Numbered from the stretch's first letter, positions 8,029 to 17,175 are shown. The stretch: 64,000 nucleotides of DNA from Phycisphaerales bacterium (GCA_003170415.1 PMZJ01000030.1:90751-154750), one strand, 5' to 3'. Numbers and translations: made by a program. The notes: generated by a model not told the origin, from the letters alone.

Positions 8029-8804
8029 TGCTGGATCTACCAATCGAGGTTGCACAAGGGTACAAAAGCCAATCGCAGATAGCAAGAGTGGTGACGGAAG
8101 CATGGATGGGGCGAAATATGTATTGTCCTGCGTGCTCGTCCAACAAACTTTATGATACGACACCCGGCACAGAAGCAGTTGACTTCGTGTGCTCGCAATG
8201 CGATGCCCCGTTTCAACTTAAGGCGTTAAGCAAGCCAATTGGCCGGAAAGTAGTCGATGCCGCTTACGATGCAATGATGCGAGCAATCCAGCGAAATGGC
8301 CTGCCACATTTTCTTTTTTTGAGTTACAATTATTCTGATCGCAAAGTCACTGACCTGCTCCTTGTCCCAAGATTTTGTCTGCCTTCATCAGCCATTGAAA
8401 AACGGAATCCCCTTGCAGCAACTGCAAGACGTGCCGGATGGGTCGGCTGCAATATCCTTCTTGACCTTGTGCCTCCGGAAGGACGAATAGCCATAATTCG
8501 CTCCGGCAGCATTATCCCAAAACCAATTGTAAGAAAGTGCTTCTCTCAAATTACCCCACTGGCTGATTTACCCGTTAAAATACGTGGTTGGACGCTGGAT
8601 GTACTGACTGCTCTCCGCTCTTTGGATAAAAGCGAATTTACTATAGATGACGCTTACTCTTTTGAGGCGTTGTTGTCGCATATGCATCCCGAAAATCGCA
8701 ATGTCAGACCCAAAATCAGACAGCAGTTGCAGATTCTTCGCGACCTCGGATACTTGGACTTTGTTGGCATGGGCGTTTACCGCTGGATAAGGAATAATCT
8801 ATGA
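8025..8804 (+). CDS. DpnI-like methyl-directed restriction endonuclease (Dam-replacing family)
   Basis: 259 residues, collinear with DpnI. N-terminal PD-(D/E)XK domain with a zinc site CPAC (34-37) ... CSQC (56-59), interleaved with the active site: Asp53, Gln64 and Lys66 sit at the positions I recall for DpnI Asp53, Glu64 and Lys66. Further matches are the LAATARRAGWVGCNI segment and RGWTLDVL. The C-terminal winged helix has KIRQQLQILRDLGYL, used by DpnI to read the methylated site. DpnI cuts GATC only when adenine is methylated. The Glu-to-Gln change also occurs in Mrr-type nucleases, so it need not kill activity. It lies next to a Dam-type methylase, which is paradoxical. Confidence 0.9.
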   Translation: MMLDLPIEVAQGYKSQSQIARVVTEAWMGRNMYCPACSSNKLYDTTPGTEAVDFVCSQCDAPFQLKALSKPIGRKVVDAAYDAMMRAIQRNGLPHFLFLSYNYSDRKVTDLLLVPRFCLPSSAIEKRNPLAATARRAGWVGCNILLDLVPPEGRIAIIRSGSIIPKPIVRKCFSQITPLADLPVKIRGWTLDVLTALRSLDKSEFTIDDAYSFEALLSHMHPENRNVRPKIRQQLQILRDLGYLDFVGMGVYRWIRNNL

Positions 8805-9046
8805 ACTCTTATATCTTCATAACAACTGAGGGCTATACGTACCAGCCGGGAAGTGAATCGATAGAACCAGATATAGAAAACTGCCAAGTGGTTGGTTTTT
8901 CAGAAGGTCACACACCAGAAGAAGCTTTCGGTAGTCTAATCTGCGAAAATGAGCATCTTTTGGGAACAACTTTTAACGAAGTGATTTGTCATGAACTCAG
9001 ATATCATGATTTCGATAAGCGTGCGAAGAATTTTAACTTGGTATAG
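8801..9046 (+). CDS. Small protein of the restriction island, function unknown
   Basis: 81 residues, beginning MNSYIFITTEGYTYQPGSES and carrying IEPDIENCQVVGFSEG, then a helical part with AFGSLICENEHLL. The ATGA overlap with the end of the DpnI-like gene (8801-8804) indicates coupling. The N-terminal pattern looks like a conserved small accessory protein found beside restriction genes, though I cannot name a family. It is not the known DpnD protein by sequence pattern. Its last codons overlap the start of the truncated methylase frame, so the C-terminus may have been set by the deletion breakpoint. Confidence 0.65.
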   Translation: MNSYIFITTEGYTYQPGSESIEPDIENCQVVGFSEGHTPEEAFGSLICENEHLLGTTFNEVICHELRYHDFDKRAKNFNLV

Positions 9047-9618
9047 ATATTAATCCCGATGCCGCGAAACTTGCCGAAGAATCACTGAAGTTTGCTCACC
9101 ACCCGCCTACTAAACAAAAGGTTATGGTTGGCGATGCCCGTGATTTATCTTTTCTTAAAGATGATTCGATTGACCTGATAATTACCCATCCGCCTTATAT
9201 GAATATCATCAGGTATTCGGATGGCAAGATACCGGCAGACATTTCAAATATAAGTTCATTGCCCAAGTTTTGTGACGAGATTGAAAAGGTGGCGAAAGAA
9301 TTGTTCCGCGTTCTTAAGCAGGATAAATACTGTGCGATTCTTATTGGCGATACACGCAAAGGCAGACATTTTGTCCCCCTTGCTTTTAATGTTATGCAGC
9401 GATTTCTAACAGTTGGCTTTGTCCTAAAAGAGGACATAATCAAGGTCCAACATAACTGCACAACCACCGGGCGCTGGCGAACCAAAGCTCTGCAAGAAAA
9501 ATTTTATCTGATAATGCACGAGCATTTATTTGTCTTTAGGAAACCAAAAGAGGGAGAAGATTTATCCCGTGTCAAATTCAGTCTAATGCGTCCGATGAAT
9601 CCGGAGACACCACAATAG
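9037..9618 (+). pseudogene. 5'-truncated DNA methyltransferase (N4-cytosine/N6-adenine type)
   Basis: The reading frame is open from 9037 and begins directly at the motif II region (GIDINPDAAKLAEES), then GDARDL (motif III-like) and the catalytic THPPY (residues 21-25 counted from the ATG at 9124). The motif I loop (usual form DPFxGSGTT) that should lie just upstream is absent, and a TAA precedes the frame at 9034-9036. Translation from ATG 9124 would give 164 residues without the SAM-binding half, so it is probably inactive. The fusion point coincides with the end of the preceding small ORF, indicating a deletion inside the island. Confidence 0.72.
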
Positions 9619-9686
9619 TTTCTTGAGGGGCAACAACTGTTGCCAAAGTGTTTTTTGATTTTCCCGCCCCCGTTTTTATCGTAAAA

Positions 9687-9870
9687 ATCGTTGTTTACCC
9701 GCCATAGACGGGCCGGGTCCTCATCCGAAAATAGAAAATAGAAAATAATAAATCATAAATGAATGTCAATCTGGGTAACTTGCCCTCCATCCGACACACA
9801 CAAAAACGAGGGGCAACAAGGGTCAAGTAGGGTCAACTATGAACTTTCTTATACTGCTATAAGAAAAACA
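9687..9870. repeat. Dispersed intergenic repeat, copy 1 (inverted copy at 45481-45570)
   Basis: The stretch 9766-9862 (AATCTGGGTAACTTGCC, then CCGACACACACAAAAACGAG, then GTAGGGTCAACTA) matches the reverse complement of 45481-45570 at roughly 85% by eye. This copy has a 10-nt internal duplication (CAAGGGTCAA). The neighbouring 9687-9725 has a weaker match to the complement of 46040-46078. No gene is visible in 9619-9888. Confidence 0.7.
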
Positions 9871-9888
9871 TATGACTTCAATTGTGAT

Positions 9889-10341
9889 TTAACGCAATTT
9901 ATCGGCCAGTGTTGAGCCGAATTCCTGGGCGAGTTTGCTTGCGGTAAGCTGGTCAACGTTGTTATAGGAGGCGGTGAGGAGGATATTGCCCGCCTTGTCT
10001 TTAGCGGTAATAGTTACTGATTCGATTGCCTGTGCGGAAGATTGTTTGCCGCCAAGCAAATAAAGCGTGCTTGTTTCTCCTTTGGCACGGGTCGTCATAA
10101 ACGTTGAGCCGGTGAGTATGACATTAGCGTTGTCAGCATCACACAATTGGATATGCTTGCGGATAAATTCTTTTTCGAGGACATCTCGCAGGACTTTGCC
10201 GACGTATGGGTCCTGGCTTTCGATTGGTGAGACGTAAACGCACTTGTTTTTGATGGTCTTTAACTGATTAGTGGTGACAATATCGGTGTTGCAGCCCGCA
10301 AAAAGGGCCAACATTACGCTAACCGCAAATGTTTTTTTCAT
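9889..10341 (-). CDS. Putative lipoprotein, function unknown
   Basis: 150 residues with a type II signal peptide ending in LFAGC (lipobox, Cys at about 17), so probably anchored in a membrane on the outer side of the cytoplasmic membrane. The rest is a single compact domain with VYVSPIESQDPYVGKVLRDVLEKEF and a beta-rich C-terminal half, resembling small lipoproteins with a secretin/TolB-N-like alpha-beta layout, but I do not assign a family. The ATG at 10341 has AAGGAG 7 nt upstream; an in-frame ATG at 10359 is less likely. Confidence 0.75.
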   Translation of the reverse strand: MKKTFAVSVMLALFAGCNTDIVTTNQLKTIKNKCVYVSPIESQDPYVGKVLRDVLEKEFIRKHIQLCDADNANVILTGSTFMTTRAKGETSTLYLLGGKQSSAQAIESVTITAKDKAGNILLTASYNNVDQLTASKLAQEFGSTLADKLR

Positions 10342-10483
10342 AGCTTGTCTCCTTTTCAATCGATAGTATTTATCGGCACAGGTGGGCGTTGGTCTATAAA
10401 GCTTTTTGTGGATTCTGCCGGGGCTTTGCCGTAGAATCAGTCAATCTGTAACGGATTATAAACCTGGATTGGATGTTTGATGT

Positions 10484-11587
10484 ATGCGTAAATTGACGTT
10501 ATTGATATTGGCGGCTGGTCTGGTATCGGCGGGTTGTGAGGACAAGCCAAAATTTACGGCGGAAGAGATGGCAAAGCTGCCTCTTGCCAAACGGGACGGG
10601 CTTCCTGAGCCGAGCGGCGGTTTTACTCTGGCGGTGGGCGACCAGACAATTACAGCGGAGGAAGTGATAGGGCCTGTCTTTGAAAAGTTGGCGCAGGCGG
10701 CACAGAAGGGGGACTTTGAGAAATTCAGGAGTGTTGCGGAGCCAGTGATAGAGCAGCAACTTGTGAGCAAGATTGCCGATGCGTTGCTTTACAGCAGGGC
10801 TAAGAAAGACGCGGGCGAGAAGATTGACGATGAGCTTGATAAAGTAGTGGCCACTGAGACCAGAAGATTTGTGATGGATTTCGGCGGGGATTACGCCAAA
10901 GCCGAACAGGCGCTCAGACAAATGGGGATGGACTGGGGGAAATTTGAGCAGTATCAGAGGCGGAGGATACTGAGCCAGAGTTATATCTCGCAGCAGATGC
11001 CGAAGGACCAGCCGATTACATATAGCGAGATGATGACGGCGTATAATGAGACCAAAGAGCAGTTATATGCAACGCCTGGGGTATTGCAGTTTCGTCTTAT
11101 CGACCTTGAGCCGGCAAAGATGCGGGATATTGACCCGAACAGGCCTCGCCAGGAGCAGGCCGGAGAGCTTATCGATGGTATTGTGAAGCGCATAAAGCAG
11201 GGAGAGGATTTTGTGCAAATAGCGAATGCGTATTTAAAGGTAAATAATGCTTTAACGGCCGGGGATGTGAACGCCGCCCCGGATTCGATTGTGGCGCCGT
11301 ATGATGTGCTGGTCCCAAAGGCGGCGACGATGAAGCCGGGAGAGACAACGGGGCCTATCGAAGTGGAAGGGCATATTTTTGTGATGCAGCTTGTGATGTA
11401 TCAGCCGAAAAGCGTCGAGCCATTCGAGAAGGTTCAGAACCAGGTCAAGGCGAGGGTGTCATTCGAGCGGATGCGTCAGGCGATTGATAAGCTCAATGAG
11501 GAACTTGTGCAACAGGCATCGTCAGCGGACAGGGAAAGATTTGTGGATTTTTGTGTGCGTGAAATTTACGCGATGGCGAACAAATAA
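10484..11587 (+). CDS. Lipoprotein peptidyl-prolyl cis-trans isomerase (SurA/PpiC-like)
   Basis: 367 residues. The N-terminal signal peptide ends in LVSAGC, a lipobox. A helical chaperone region (about 40-190) precedes a parvulin-like segment (about 195-320: TPGVLQFRLIDL, IKQGEDFVQIANAY, and GETTGPIEVEGHIFVMQLVMYQP), then a helix FEKVQNQVKARVSFERMRQAIDKL that packs back as in SurA. Predicted role: folding of exported or outer-membrane proteins. It is followed 45 nt later by acpS and mnmG in the same direction. A few parvulin core residues are weakly conserved, so isomerase activity is inferred. Confidence 0.78.
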   Translation: MRKLTLLILAAGLVSAGCEDKPKFTAEEMAKLPLAKRDGLPEPSGGFTLAVGDQTITAEEVIGPVFEKLAQAAQKGDFEKFRSVAEPVIEQQLVSKIADALLYSRAKKDAGEKIDDELDKVVATETRRFVMDFGGDYAKAEQALRQMGMDWGKFEQYQRRRILSQSYISQQMPKDQPITYSEMMTAYNETKEQLYATPGVLQFRLIDLEPAKMRDIDPNRPRQEQAGELIDGIVKRIKQGEDFVQIANAYLKVNNALTAGDVNAAPDSIVAPYDVLVPKAATMKPGETTGPIEVEGHIFVMQLVMYQPKSVEPFEKVQNQVKARVSFERMRQAIDKLNEELVQQASSADRERFVDFCVREIYAMANK

Positions 11588-11632
11588 TCTTCGGTGCGAC
11601 TTGCGGCTGATTCAGCGGGTAGGAATTATCGG

Positions 11633-12031
11633 ATGGGAATAATCGCGCATGGTATAGATTTGGTTGATTTTCCTCGGATAGAGGATATGGTCAAACGCCA
11701 CGGAGACCGATTCTTAGACAGGGTCTTTACCGCCGGTGAGCAGAAATACGCCCAGGCAAATAAAAACGGGATTGAGAAATTGGCCGGTCGATTTGCCGCC
11801 AAGGAGGCAGTGCTGAAGCTTGTAGGCACGGGCTGGCGTGGCAAAATCGCCTGGACGGATATCGAGGTGGTTAATACGGAGACAGGTCAGCCGGAGGTGA
11901 AGTTATCCGGCGAGGTCAAAAAAATTGCCGACAAGCTCGGTATCACGCAAATAAGCGTCAGCATTACCCATACCGCCAATTTTGCAATTGCTTCCGCGGT
12001 GGCATTAGCAGAATCAAATGGGCACAAATAA
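11633..12031 (+). CDS. acpS: Holo-[acyl-carrier-protein] synthase
   Basis: 132 residues, typical length. It transfers phosphopantetheine from CoA to apo-ACP. The metal-binding HGIDLVDFPRIEDM (residues 5-18) and the second signature RFAAKEAVLKLVGTG are intact, as is the C-terminal ISVSITHTANFAIASAVA. The ATG at 11633 fits the family N-terminus and follows AGGAA; an upstream in-frame start at 11594 would add 13 non-conserved residues. The 3' end overlaps mnmG by 14 nt in another frame, implying co-expression. Confidence 0.95.
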   Translation: MGIIAHGIDLVDFPRIEDMVKRHGDRFLDRVFTAGEQKYAQANKNGIEKLAGRFAAKEAVLKLVGTGWRGKIAWTDIEVVNTETGQPEVKLSGEVKKIADKLGITQISVSITHTANFAIASAVALAESNGHK

Positions 12032-13865
12032 TTTTGATTGTGTGGTCATCGGGGCGGGGCACGCCGGTATAGAGGCCGCGCATGCGGCTGCGAGAATCGG
12101 CGCAAAGACGGCCCTTATCACAATCGATAAAAATAAAATCGGGGCTATGAGCTGCAATCCCGCGATAGGCGGGCTGGCCAAGGGGCAGATTGTCCGCGAG
12201 GTTGACGCACTCGGCGGGCTTATGGGGCTGGCGACCGACGCGACGGGGATTCAGTTCAGGATGCTCAATCGCTCAAAAGGGCCGGCTGTGCAGTCGCCAC
12301 GCGCTCAGGCGGACAAATACAGGTATCAGCAATTTATGATTTCCGCACTGGAACAAACGCCCAACCTCACCATTATCGAGCAAATGGCTGTCGAGATTGT
12401 TGTTGAGAATGGTCGCGTTGTCGGTGTGCGGTGCAAAGACGGATGGGTTTGTGATACAAAGACGGTGATTGTGGCGACGGGGACATTTTTGCGCGGGCTT
12501 ATGCACATAGGGCAGGAGAGTTTCGAGGGGGGCAGGCGAGGCGAGCCGGCGTCTGATGACCTTTCGGTTTGTCTTGAACGTCTTGGTCTTGTTGTCAAAC
12601 GGCTGAAGACCGGAACGCCGCCCCGATTAGACGCCCGGACGATTGATTACGATAAGCTCGAAGCCCAGCATGGTGATAAGGAGCCGGCGCCGTTTTCGTT
12701 TATGAACGACAGGATTGACCGGCCGCAAATACCGTGCTGGATTACCTATACCAATGAAAAGATACATAAGATAATTCGCGATAACCTCGACCGTGCGCCG
12801 CTTTATACGGGCCAGATAAAATCGACCGGGCCGCGATACTGCCCGAGCATCGAGACGAAGATTATTCGTTTCGCGGACAGGGAGCGTCACCAGGTATTTC
12901 TTGAGCCGGAGGAATTGGAGCAAAAGGTTATTTACTGCAATGGCATAAGTACGTCGCTGCCCAAAGACGTTCAGGATGAGATTATCAGGAACCTGCCGGG
13001 TTGCGAAAACGCAGGCATTGTGCATTATGGCTACGCAATTGAATATGATTACTGTCCACCTGTTCAGTTGAAGAATAACCTTGAGACGAAGAAAATCGCG
13101 GGTCTTTTCCTTGCGGGTCAAATCAACGGCACGAGCGGCTACGAAGAAGCGGCGGGGCAGGGAATCATCGCAGGTATAAACGCCGTGAGATTTTTACAGG
13201 GGGCTGAGCCGATTGTGCTGGGGCGAGACCAGGCGTATATCGGCGTGATGATTGATGATTTGCTCACCAAGGGGCTTGGCATTGAGGGAGTCGGTATCCC
13301 GGATGAGCCATATAGGATGTTTACCTCTCGCGCGGAATACCGGTTAAGTTTGCGGTCGGATAACGCGGACAGACGCCTGACGGCTGTCGGTAAGTCGGCT
13401 GGTCTGGTAGATAACAGCAGATGGGAGAGATTTCAAAAGAAATTAAACGACATCGAATTACTCAGAGAATACCTGGCGAAAAATAAGCGGGACGGAGTCA
13501 GTTTGTGGGAACAACTCCGCAGACCGAACAGTCCTCTTGCGCCGGTGCTGGCGGAACTGCCCGAAATTAAAGACGCCGGCTTCAGCAGTGAAGTAATTGG
13601 TGCGGCCGTCATCGACGCCAAATACGAGGGGTATCTTGTCAAACAAGAGCGTCTTGCTGCCGGCTTGCAGGCGTGGGACAAAAAACAAATTCCGGCAGAT
13701 TTGGATTATAATGCGATAACGCACCTGCGGCCGGAGGCAAAGGAAAAATTAACGCTGTTCAGGCCTCAAACGCTTGGTCAGGCAGGACGAATCTCCGGCA
13801 TCACGCCAGCCGACGTTACTGTAATTCAGATACATCTAAAAAAATATTATCAGGAAATCAGGTAA
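12018..13865 (+). CDS. mnmG: tRNA uridine-5-carboxymethylaminomethyl modification enzyme MnmG (GidA)
   Basis: 615 residues, the full length for the long form. FAD-binding motif [20 protein letters not shown] near the N-terminus, the conserved [23 protein letters not shown] block, [11 protein letters not shown], and the C-terminal [21 protein letters not shown] and [18 protein letters not shown] segments are all present. With MnmE it installs the xnm5 group at U34 of several tRNAs. MnmE is not in the window. The gene overlaps acpS by 14 nt and is followed 17 nt later by a radical SAM gene. Confidence 0.97.
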   Translation: MGTNNFDCVVIGAGHAGIEAAHAAARIGAKTALITIDKNKIGAMSCNPAIGGLAKGQIVREVDALGGLMGLATDATGIQFRMLNRSKGPAVQSPRAQADKYRYQQFMISALEQTPNLTIIEQMAVEIVVENGRVVGVRCKDGWVCDTKTVIVATGTFLRGLMHIGQESFEGGRRGEPASDDLSVCLERLGLVVKRLKTGTPPRLDARTIDYDKLEAQHGDKEPAPFSFMNDRIDRPQIPCWITYTNEKIHKIIRDNLDRAPLYTGQIKSTGPRYCPSIETKIIRFADRERHQVFLEPEELEQKVIYCNGISTSLPKDVQDEIIRNLPGCENAGIVHYGYAIEYDYCPPVQLKNNLETKKIAGLFLAGQINGTSGYEEAAGQGIIAGINAVRFLQGAEPIVLGRDQAYIGVMIDDLLTKGLGIEGVGIPDEPYRMFTSRAEYRLSLRSDNADRRLTAVGKSAGLVDNSRWERFQKKLNDIELLREYLAKNKRDGVSLWEQLRRPNSPLAPVLAELPEIKDAGFSSEVIGAAVIDAKYEGYLVKQERLAAGLQAWDKKQIPADLDYNAITHLRPEAKEKLTLFRPQTLGQAGRISGITPADVTVIQIHLKKYYQEIR

Positions 13866-13882
13866 TCAGGGTATCGTTGGTT

Positions 13883-14914
13883 ATGAGTTTGCTTTCAGAT
13901 AACGTTTATAATCAGGGCGTCGGACGGGATGAGCCGAAGTTCAAGATTTGGCGCAATGCCGGTCTTCTGCTGACTTATAAATGCAACGCGAGGTGCGAGT
14001 TCTGCTATTATAATTGTTCGCCTGAGCAGGGGAGCTTGATGCCTGTCGATATGGCGATAAATGCGTGGCAATCGCTGAAAGATTTGGCCGGCGATGGCAC
14101 GCCTGCAGTGAGCAAAGTCGAACCGAAAATTCATATCACTGGAGGCGAACCATTTTTATATTGGGACAAACTTATTGAAATTCTGCGGAAAGCAAAAAAG
14201 AGCAACCTTGGCCCTGTTGATATGATTGAGACAAATGGCTTTTGGGCGGTTGATGAAAAGATTGTCAAAGACCGGATAAAAGTGCTCGATATGAGCCGGC
14301 TCAAAATAAGTTGCGACCCGTTTCATCAGGAATACGTTGCTATCGAGCCGGTGAGGCAATTAGCGAAGACCGCAAAAGAAGTGATTGGACAGGGCCGTGT
14401 TCTGGTGCGATGGGAAAAATATCTTGATAAACCGATTGAGATGAAAAACATTTCGGCAGATGAACGAAATAAACGGTATGTCGAAACATTGAATGATTAT
14501 CCCTGCCGATTCACGGGCAGGGCGGCCGGCATGATTGCTGAACTGGTCGCGTCGCAGACAGTTGAACAAATTGCAGCCCAAAATTGCTCAGGCGCATTTC
14601 TTGACGCCAAAGGTGTGCATATTGACCCGTATGGCAATATCTTCAGCGGAACCTGCAGCGGGATAATTGTAGGGAATATCGCCAAACGGTCTTTAGCTGA
14701 AATCTGGCAAAATTGGCAGCCGAGTAATGATAAGTTGATTGAAACGCTGTTTAATTCAGGCCCCGCGGGATTATTAGACGAGGCAATACAAGCCGGTTAC
14801 AAACCAGCCCAATGCTACGCGGGTAAATGCCATCTTTGCACAAGTATCCGCCAATTCTTTTTTGACAAAGGTTTTTATAAAACCATCGTCGGCCCGGCCG
14901 AATGTTACCAATAA
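13883..14914 (+). CDS. Radical SAM protein with C-terminal cysteine cluster
   Basis: 343 residues. The CxxxCxxC that binds the [4Fe-4S]/SAM cluster is CNARCEFC (Cys34, 38, 41). [10 protein letters not shown] is the GGEP motif that contacts the SAM amino group. After the barrel come [11 protein letters not shown] and a C-terminal [15 protein letters not shown], so a SPASM-like auxiliary cluster is likely. No substrate can be assigned. The ATG at 13883 is chosen; a TTG at 13877 is in frame. The last 62 codons are duplicated at 15660-15877 as part of a larger tandem duplication. Confidence 0.85.
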   Translation: MSLLSDNVYNQGVGRDEPKFKIWRNAGLLLTYKCNARCEFCYYNCSPEQGSLMPVDMAINAWQSLKDLAGDGTPAVSKVEPKIHITGGEPFLYWDKLIEILRKAKKSNLGPVDMIETNGFWAVDEKIVKDRIKVLDMSRLKISCDPFHQEYVAIEPVRQLAKTAKEVIGQGRVLVRWEKYLDKPIEMKNISADERNKRYVETLNDYPCRFTGRAAGMIAELVASQTVEQIAAQNCSGAFLDAKGVHIDPYGNIFSGTCSGIIVGNIAKRSLAEIWQNWQPSNDKLIETLFNSGPAGLLDEAIQAGYKPAQCYAGKCHLCTSIRQFFFDKGFYKTIVGPAECYQ

Positions 14915-14930
14915 ACCTTTTGGGATAGTA

Positions 14931-15518
14931 CTAAGGGGGGCTATCCGAACCACCAAAATCGCCGCGACCAGGAGTTATGCCACGTTCCTGCATACGGTTC
15001 GTTAAATCCCGGCGGAATTGATTCATTTTTACCCTCGTATCGGCGCTTATTCTTTCAGGCCTTTCCCTCATTCTTGAGGGTTCCGGTCGTTGGAACTGCC
15101 GGCGGGCCATTTGTCGTTGCGGGGAATTTGCGTCTCGCGGGCCGAACCTTCGAAACCTGTTCGGGTCCGGCGGGCCGTTGGTGTCTCTTGTAAGAAAGTC
15201 GGCTCTTTTGGTCTCCATATCGTCGATTATTTTGTCTAAGTAGGCCATTTTTTTCTCGTCGGGCAGCGAGAAATATTCGTTTACCTGGGCTTCCATCCTT
15301 GCCCGCATTGCCTCACTCGCTTGCTCACGTATTTCGCGTCTTTTATTTTCGTTGGCGTCGCGGAACTGGTTTGAGTCAAAATACTGTCGAATCTGCCGGG
15401 GGTTCATTTTCACAAAATCAGGTTTGCTGTAATGTTTGATAGCTATTGGAACCGCAATTGCTATGCCGGCAGCCAGAACGATTGCTGCTATCAGAATTGT
15501 TTTGCTTTTCTTTGTCAT
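14931..15518 (-). CDS. Membrane-anchored Arg/Pro-rich protein, tandem paralogue 1
   Basis: 195 residues: one N-terminal transmembrane segment (about 8-27), then a hydrophilic part with YSKPDFVKMNPRQIRQYFDS, a helix-rich middle (YLDKIIDDMETKRADFLTRD), and a Pro/Arg/Gly-rich tail. It appears extracytoplasmic. I do not recognise a family; the helical, Met/Arg-rich middle is only loosely like CpxP/Spy periplasmic proteins. The paralogue at 15906-16496 shares the same order of motifs, and both arise from a duplication of this locus. It is convergent with the radical SAM gene. Confidence 0.75.
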   Translation of the reverse strand: MTKKSKTILIAAIVLAAGIAIAVPIAIKHYSKPDFVKMNPRQIRQYFDSNQFRDANENKRREIREQASEAMRARMEAQVNEYFSLPDEKKMAYLDKIIDDMETKRADFLTRDTNGPPDPNRFRRFGPRDANSPQRQMARRQFQRPEPSRMRERPERISADTRVKMNQFRRDLTNRMQERGITPGRGDFGGSDSPP

Positions 15519-15522
15519 ATCC

Positions 15523-15580
15523 TTGCTCCTGTTTCTTGTAATTGCTTACGTGCCAGTCAGCATATAGATAGTTTATTGCA
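15523..15580 (-). pseudogene. 3' fragment of a prepilin gene left by tandem duplication
   Basis: On the minus strand this encodes [16 protein letters not shown], nearly identical to the end of the prepilin at 16501-17130 ([16 protein letters not shown]). The stop codon has changed to CAA, so the frame runs on. Homology ends near 15580. Only the last ~18 codons exist, so it is a duplication scar. Confidence 0.8.
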
Positions 15581-15659
15581 GTGTTCCCCGTTAAACAACA
15601 AAAAAGTTGGGGAATTTTTGACAACTCAATCAGTTCAAATTCGCGTGGTGTTTTGTAGC

Positions 15660-15877
15660 CAATCGACGACAAGGTGATTGAAACATTGTTTCATTTTAGG
15701 CCTGCCGGTTTAATAGATGAGGCGATTAAAACCGGCTACAAACCAGCGAAGCTATATGCGGGCAAGCCCGCCAAAAACTGGGCGGGTAAATGTCATCTTT
15801 GTACAAGTATTCGCCAGTTCTTTTTTGACAAAGGCCTTCATAAGGCCGTCGTCGGTCCCGCGGAATGTTATCAGTAG
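15660..15877 (+). pseudogene. 3' fragment of the radical SAM gene (duplicated)
   Basis: The frame from about 15660 encodes VIETLFHFRPAGLIDEAI, continues through a repeated Lys/Ala stretch, and ends [18 protein letters not shown] then VVGPAECYQ. It matches the last 62 residues of the gene at 13883-14914, with about eight extra residues (KPAKNWAG) before the CHLC motif. It lacks the radical SAM core. It is an evolutionary remnant, although an in-frame ATG-less start at 15674 could still be translated. Confidence 0.82.
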
Positions 15878-15905
15878 TTCTTATCTAATACGATTGTTAG
15901 TTCGG

Positions 15906-16496
15906 TTATCTGCCGCCGGGGCCTCCCGGACCGCGACCGCCGGGTCCCATCTGTATGCCTCGTTCCTGCATACGATTCATCAAATCCTGGCGGAATTGTG
16001 CCATTTTAACCCTCGAATCGGCACTGATTCTTTCAGACCTTTGCCTCATTCTCGACGGCTCAGGCATACGGAACTGCCGGCCTTGCTGTCCCATCTGTCG
16101 CCGAGGAGAATTGGGGTCTCGCGGGCCGAATCTTCTGAATCGATTCGGGTCAGGCGGACCATTGGCGTCTCTTGCCATAAACTCTGCTCTTCTGGCTTGC
16201 ATATCATCGATGATTTTATCGAGGTAGGCGGTTTTATCTGTGTCAGGCAGCGCAGCATACTCATTTGCCTGTGCGGTCATCCTTGCCATCATTGCCTCGC
16301 CCATTTGCTCGCGAACCGCACGTCTTTGGTCCTCGTTGGCGTCGCGGAACTGATTTGAGTCAAAATACTCGCGAATCTGCCGGGGATTCATTTTCGCAAA
16401 ATCAGGTTTGCTGTAATGTTTGACGGCCAAAGTTACTGAGATTGCCGTACCGACAACCAACGCAACTATCAGGATTGTTTTATTTTTCTTTGTCAT
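15906..16496 (-). CDS. Membrane-anchored Arg/Pro-rich protein, tandem paralogue 2
   Basis: 196 residues, with an N-terminal transmembrane helix (about 8-25), YSKPDFAKMNPRQIREYFDS, YLDKIIDDMQARRAEFMARD, GPPDPNRFRRFGPRDPNSP, and a Gly-rich tail (PGGRGPGGPGGR). It is about two-thirds identical by eye to the product of 14931-15518 and has the same flanks, so the two are products of one duplication. The function is unknown. It is followed upstream, on the same strand, by the intact prepilin gene 4 nt away, so they are likely co-transcribed. Confidence 0.78.
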   Translation of the reverse strand: MTKKNKTILIVALVVGTAISVTLAVKHYSKPDFAKMNPRQIREYFDSNQFRDANEDQRRAVREQMGEAMMARMTAQANEYAALPDTDKTAYLDKIIDDMQARRAEFMARDANGPPDPNRFRRFGPRDPNSPRRQMGQQGRQFRMPEPSRMRQRSERISADSRVKMAQFRQDLMNRMQERGIQMGPGGRGPGGPGGR

Positions 16497-16500
16497 GTCC

Positions 16501-17130
16501 TTACTCCTGTTTTTTGTAATCGCTTACGTGCCAGTCGGCATACAGGTAGTTTTTAAATACTTTCCTTATTATTGTTCGTCCGTTTATTGTTCGTTGGTAA
16601 GTTTCAGTACCTTGAGCTACTCCGGGATGAATTGCGTCAAAATCACTCATAACTTCTATGTCTTTTTCTTTGACTCCCGCCTGCACAAGGGGGTATTGCT
16701 GTATGGTAATACCCGCCAGGTAAATCGGAGTGGCTATGGTCACTCCATTATACCAGTAGCTTGTACCGCCTACCATTTTGTAATACTTTTTGACGGTATC
16801 CGCTTTGCATATAAAGACCTTCGGCTCTTTGAGAATCTTGCCTAAAACATTTGTTATGGGAGGGGCATAATTGGGATTAGTTGTATCGGTGATTTCCCAG
16901 GGAAAGGCGCAGCAAAGGGGAAATATATCGCGGTTGTCGTCGAGATATGACCGCAAGGCGACGCCGATTTGCCGCAGATTTGCCATGCAATATGTTTTAT
17001 TGGCCGCAGCCCTGGCTTTGCCGAGCGCGGGAAGAAGTATTCCCATTAAAAGCGAGATTATACTGATAACCACCAGTAATTCCACGAGCGTAAAAGCCCG
17101 GCCCAATTTTTCATTGCCTGCAGGTTTCAT
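16501..17130 (-). CDS. Type II secretion/prepilin-like protein (planctomycete DUF1559-type N-terminus)
   Basis: 209 residues. The N-terminus [20 protein letters not shown] is a class III prepilin signal: cleavage before Phe, Glu at +5, then the assembly helix. The helix continues into [12 protein letters not shown] and the segment [20 protein letters not shown], as in planctomycete pseudopilin-like proteins; the C-terminus [15 protein letters not shown] is the H-x-DG-like end. Likely part of a surface secretion or filament system. Its 3' end is the source of the fragment at 15523-15580. Confidence 0.9.
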   Translation of the reverse strand: MKPAGNEKLGRAFTLVELLVVISIISLLMGILLPALGKARAAANKTYCMANLRQIGVALRSYLDDNRDIFPLCCAFPWEITDTTNPNYAPPITNVLGKILKEPKVFICKADTVKKYYKMVGGTSYWYNGVTIATPIYLAGITIQQYPLVQAGVKEKDIEVMSDFDAIHPGVAQGTETYQRTINGRTIIRKVFKNYLYADWHVSDYKKQE

Positions 17131-17175
17131 ATCACAACTTATGACGGTCTATAGTAGCAGTATATTGCAGAAATT

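Noticed and set aside
12627..13121. 164-codon ORF opposite mnmG
   Set aside because: mnmG is fully conserved across this stretch; no ribosome-binding site on the other strand.
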